In this document: positions 6,535 through 7,507 of the stretch, in pieces | Position numbering within the stretch: position 1 is the stretch's first letter | How the letters are laid out: the number at the start of each line of letters is the position of its first letter | Source: Porticoccaceae bacterium | Lineage (GTDB): Bacteria > Pseudomonadota > Gammaproteobacteria > Pseudomonadales > Porticoccaceae | Direction: 5' to 3' | Assembly (NCBI GenBank): GCA_019090225.1 | Contig: JAHRWI010000037.1 | Coordinates: 1-7,507, forward strand | DNA length: 7,507 bases | Position numbers and translations under genes: made by a program | Notes under the pieces: generated by a model | What the model was told of the DNA's origin: nothing | Database searches by the model: none | The model's input: the letters and a program-made list of their open reading frames with translations, nothing else

Positions 6535-6554
6535 AGGCCAATTGGCCTTATAAT
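6535..6554 (+). promoter_or_regulatory. Perfect 14-bp palindrome abutting a consensus TATAAT, candidate promoter/operator of the channel gene
   Basis: AGGCCAATTGGCCT (6535-6548) is a perfect palindrome without a loop and is followed directly by TATAAT (6549-6554), an exact sigma70 -10 hexamer. No good -35 box sits 16-18 bp upstream, so an activator or a weak promoter would be needed. A transcript from here would have a leader of roughly 45 nt before the channel ATG. The palindrome occupies the -35/-10 spacer, where a repressor or MerR-type activator could act. Sequence is seen, role is inferred. Confidence 0.35.
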
Positions 6555-6605
6555 CATCCTGGCTGACAGCAGCATCCTGATCCAACACCAACAACAGTGA
6601 ACCTC

Positions 6606-7442
6606 ATGCAAGACGATATCGATAAATTCAGAGAGATCTACGACCTGGTCATCACTTTTTTTGTCACCTACAGTTTCCAGCTGGTCGGTGCCGTGATTAT
6701 TTTGCTGATAGGCCTGCTAATTTCGAACCGCCTTGCCCGCCTGGTGTTAGTCGTCTGTGAAAAAAACAAGATCGATATCACCCTGAGTAAGTTCCTGGCC
6801 AGCTGCACCAAGATATTCATCATCATCATGGTCGGTATCATTTGTCTCGGCAAAATTGGTATCAGCGTCACGCCTTTCGTCGCAGCCATCGGTGCGGCAT
6901 CGCTAGGCGCCGGATTGGCCATGCAAGGCTTGCTATCTAATTACGCTGCGGGTCTGAATATTATTTTGACTCGCCCCTTTGTCGTTGGCGACACGATCAT
7001 TGTTCAGGGTGTAACGGGCATCGTCGAAGAAGTACGGCTGGCCCATACGATTCTCACCGACGAAGACGAGGTGACTATCACCATCCCAAATCGGCATATT
7101 GTCGGCGAGATTATTCACAACTCTAATACTTATCGCGTGGTTGAGGCCACTGTCGGCGTTGCCTATAGTAGCGACATCGAAAACGTCCGCACAATTATCA
7201 AAACGGTATTAGATGAGCTGGGCGTTGCGAAAAACCGTGAACCGCAAATCGGTATTGACGGCTTCGGTGACAGTAGTATCAACTTTGCCATGCGTTTCTG
7301 GGTACCTACCGAAAAATTCCATCAACTTCGCTTGCAGGTTAATGATCGCCTCTTTGAAGCCCTGACCAGGGGCGGAGTTCAGATTCCTTTCCCCCAGCAT
7401 GAAGTACGCATTCTTGGCGATGCTTCAGCAGGCGCTCAATAG
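6606..7442 (+). CDS. Small-conductance mechanosensitive channel, MscS family
   Basis: This 278-residue protein matches the compact MscS architecture (E. coli MscS is 286 residues). Three membrane segments are visible at about 24-46, 65-87 and 91-122. The pore-lining TM3 has the characteristic Gly/Ala pattern GAASLGAGLAMQGLLSNYAAG (96-116). RPFVVGDTI (123-131) opens the beta domain, IPNRHIVGEIIHNS (160-173) matches the conserved PNG/PNR block, and an alpha/beta C-terminal domain runs from about 178 to 270. The channel opens when membrane tension rises and releases small solutes on hypo-osmotic shock. I prefer ATG 6606; a GTG at 6597 would add three residues (MNL), and neither has a clear Shine-Dalgarno site. 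It follows the phosphate transporter by 87 bp and may be cotranscribed or use its own TATAAT. Confidence 0.93.
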   Translation: MQDDIDKFREIYDLVITFFVTYSFQLVGAVIILLIGLLISNRLARLVLVVCEKNKIDITLSKFLASCTKIFIIIMVGIICLGKIGISVTPFVAAIGAASLGAGLAMQGLLSNYAAGLNIILTRPFVVGDTIIVQGVTGIVEEVRLAHTILTDEDEVTITIPNRHIVGEIIHNSNTYRVVEATVGVAYSSDIENVRTIIKTVLDELGVAKNREPQIGIDGFGDSSINFAMRFWVPTEKFHQLRLQVNDRLFEALTRGGVQIPFPQHEVRILGDASAGAQ

Positions 7443-7507
7443 TGAGGCGGTTTGTCATCATGAGCGGAATGGCCGGAAGGTTCGTGCATAGCGTTATCAA
7501 AATACTG
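7436..7507 (-). CDS. Possible C-terminal end of an unidentified convergent gene, cut by the window edge
   Basis: The minus strand is open from the right edge to a TGA at 7438-7436, reading QYFDNAMHEPSGHSAHDDKP then PHY. The tail is rich in His and Asp, as seen at the ends of some metal-handling or membrane proteins, but I do not recognise a family. Codons are common ones. It would overlap the 3' end of the channel gene by 7 bp. A competing plus-strand frame exists over the same bases: GTG at 7442 (sharing a base with the channel's TAG) or ATG at 7460, open for 16-22 codons to the edge, but using the rarer GGA, AGG and ATA codons. Only 72 bp are available, so this is weak. Confidence 0.33.
   Translation of the reverse strand, partial: QYFDNAMHEPSGHSAHDDKPPHY

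Noticed and set aside
6535..6548. Terminator after the transporter gene
   Set aside because: The palindrome has no loop and is followed by TATAATC, not a T-run.
1..7507. Defence system, mobile element, CRISPR array or tRNA
   Set aside because: No nuclease, transposase, integrase, regular spaced repeats or cloverleaf-like sequence was seen on either strand.

Overview
The window looks like an ordinary chromosomal segment of a gammaproteobacterium, probably a marine or aquatic one. GC content is moderate, coding is dense, protein families are typically proteobacterial, and the partial CysE at the left edge closely resembles enterobacterial CysE. The genus cannot be fixed from the sequence alone. 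No RNA gene, insertion sequence, CRISPR array, prophage gene or replication origin was seen, and no gap between genes exceeds about 210 bp.

Left two thirds (1-4653) is a run of five genes on the minus strand. In transcription order they are: a GCS2-type carboxylate-amine ligase (4653-3166); an aspartoacylase/succinylglutamate desuccinylase-type zinc hydrolase (3166-2045) joined to it by a TAATG stop/start overlap; a zinc-dependent medium-chain alcohol dehydrogenase (1995-955); a cytoplasmic-looking M15 (VanY/LdcB-like) peptidase (855-184); and the first 37 codons of cysE, serine O-acetyltransferase (111-1, cut by the window edge). Gaps are -1, 49, 99 and 72 bp, so only the first pair is confidently an operon.

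Right third (4863-7507) runs on the plus strand. It holds a Na+/phosphate cotransporter of the NptA type with a PhoU-like C-terminal half, then a small MscS-type mechanosensitive channel, then a short open stretch at the edge that may be the end of a convergent gene. The divergent intergenic region (4654-4862) carries an imperfect palindrome at its centre and a promoter-like pair very close to the transporter start.

Functionally, the ligase and hydrolase are the most suggestive pair: one forms an amide or peptide bond on an amino-acid carboxylate, the other removes acyl groups from amino acids. Together they could make, trim or recycle a small gamma-glutamyl- or acyl-amino-acid-type metabolite. 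The substrate is unknown. No spectacular new system is evident. The points most worth checking are this enzyme pair, a 12-bp coding minisatellite at the start of the hydrolase, TTGATCA-based inverted repeats, a duplicated start site before the M15 gene and a possible leaderless start of the transporter.
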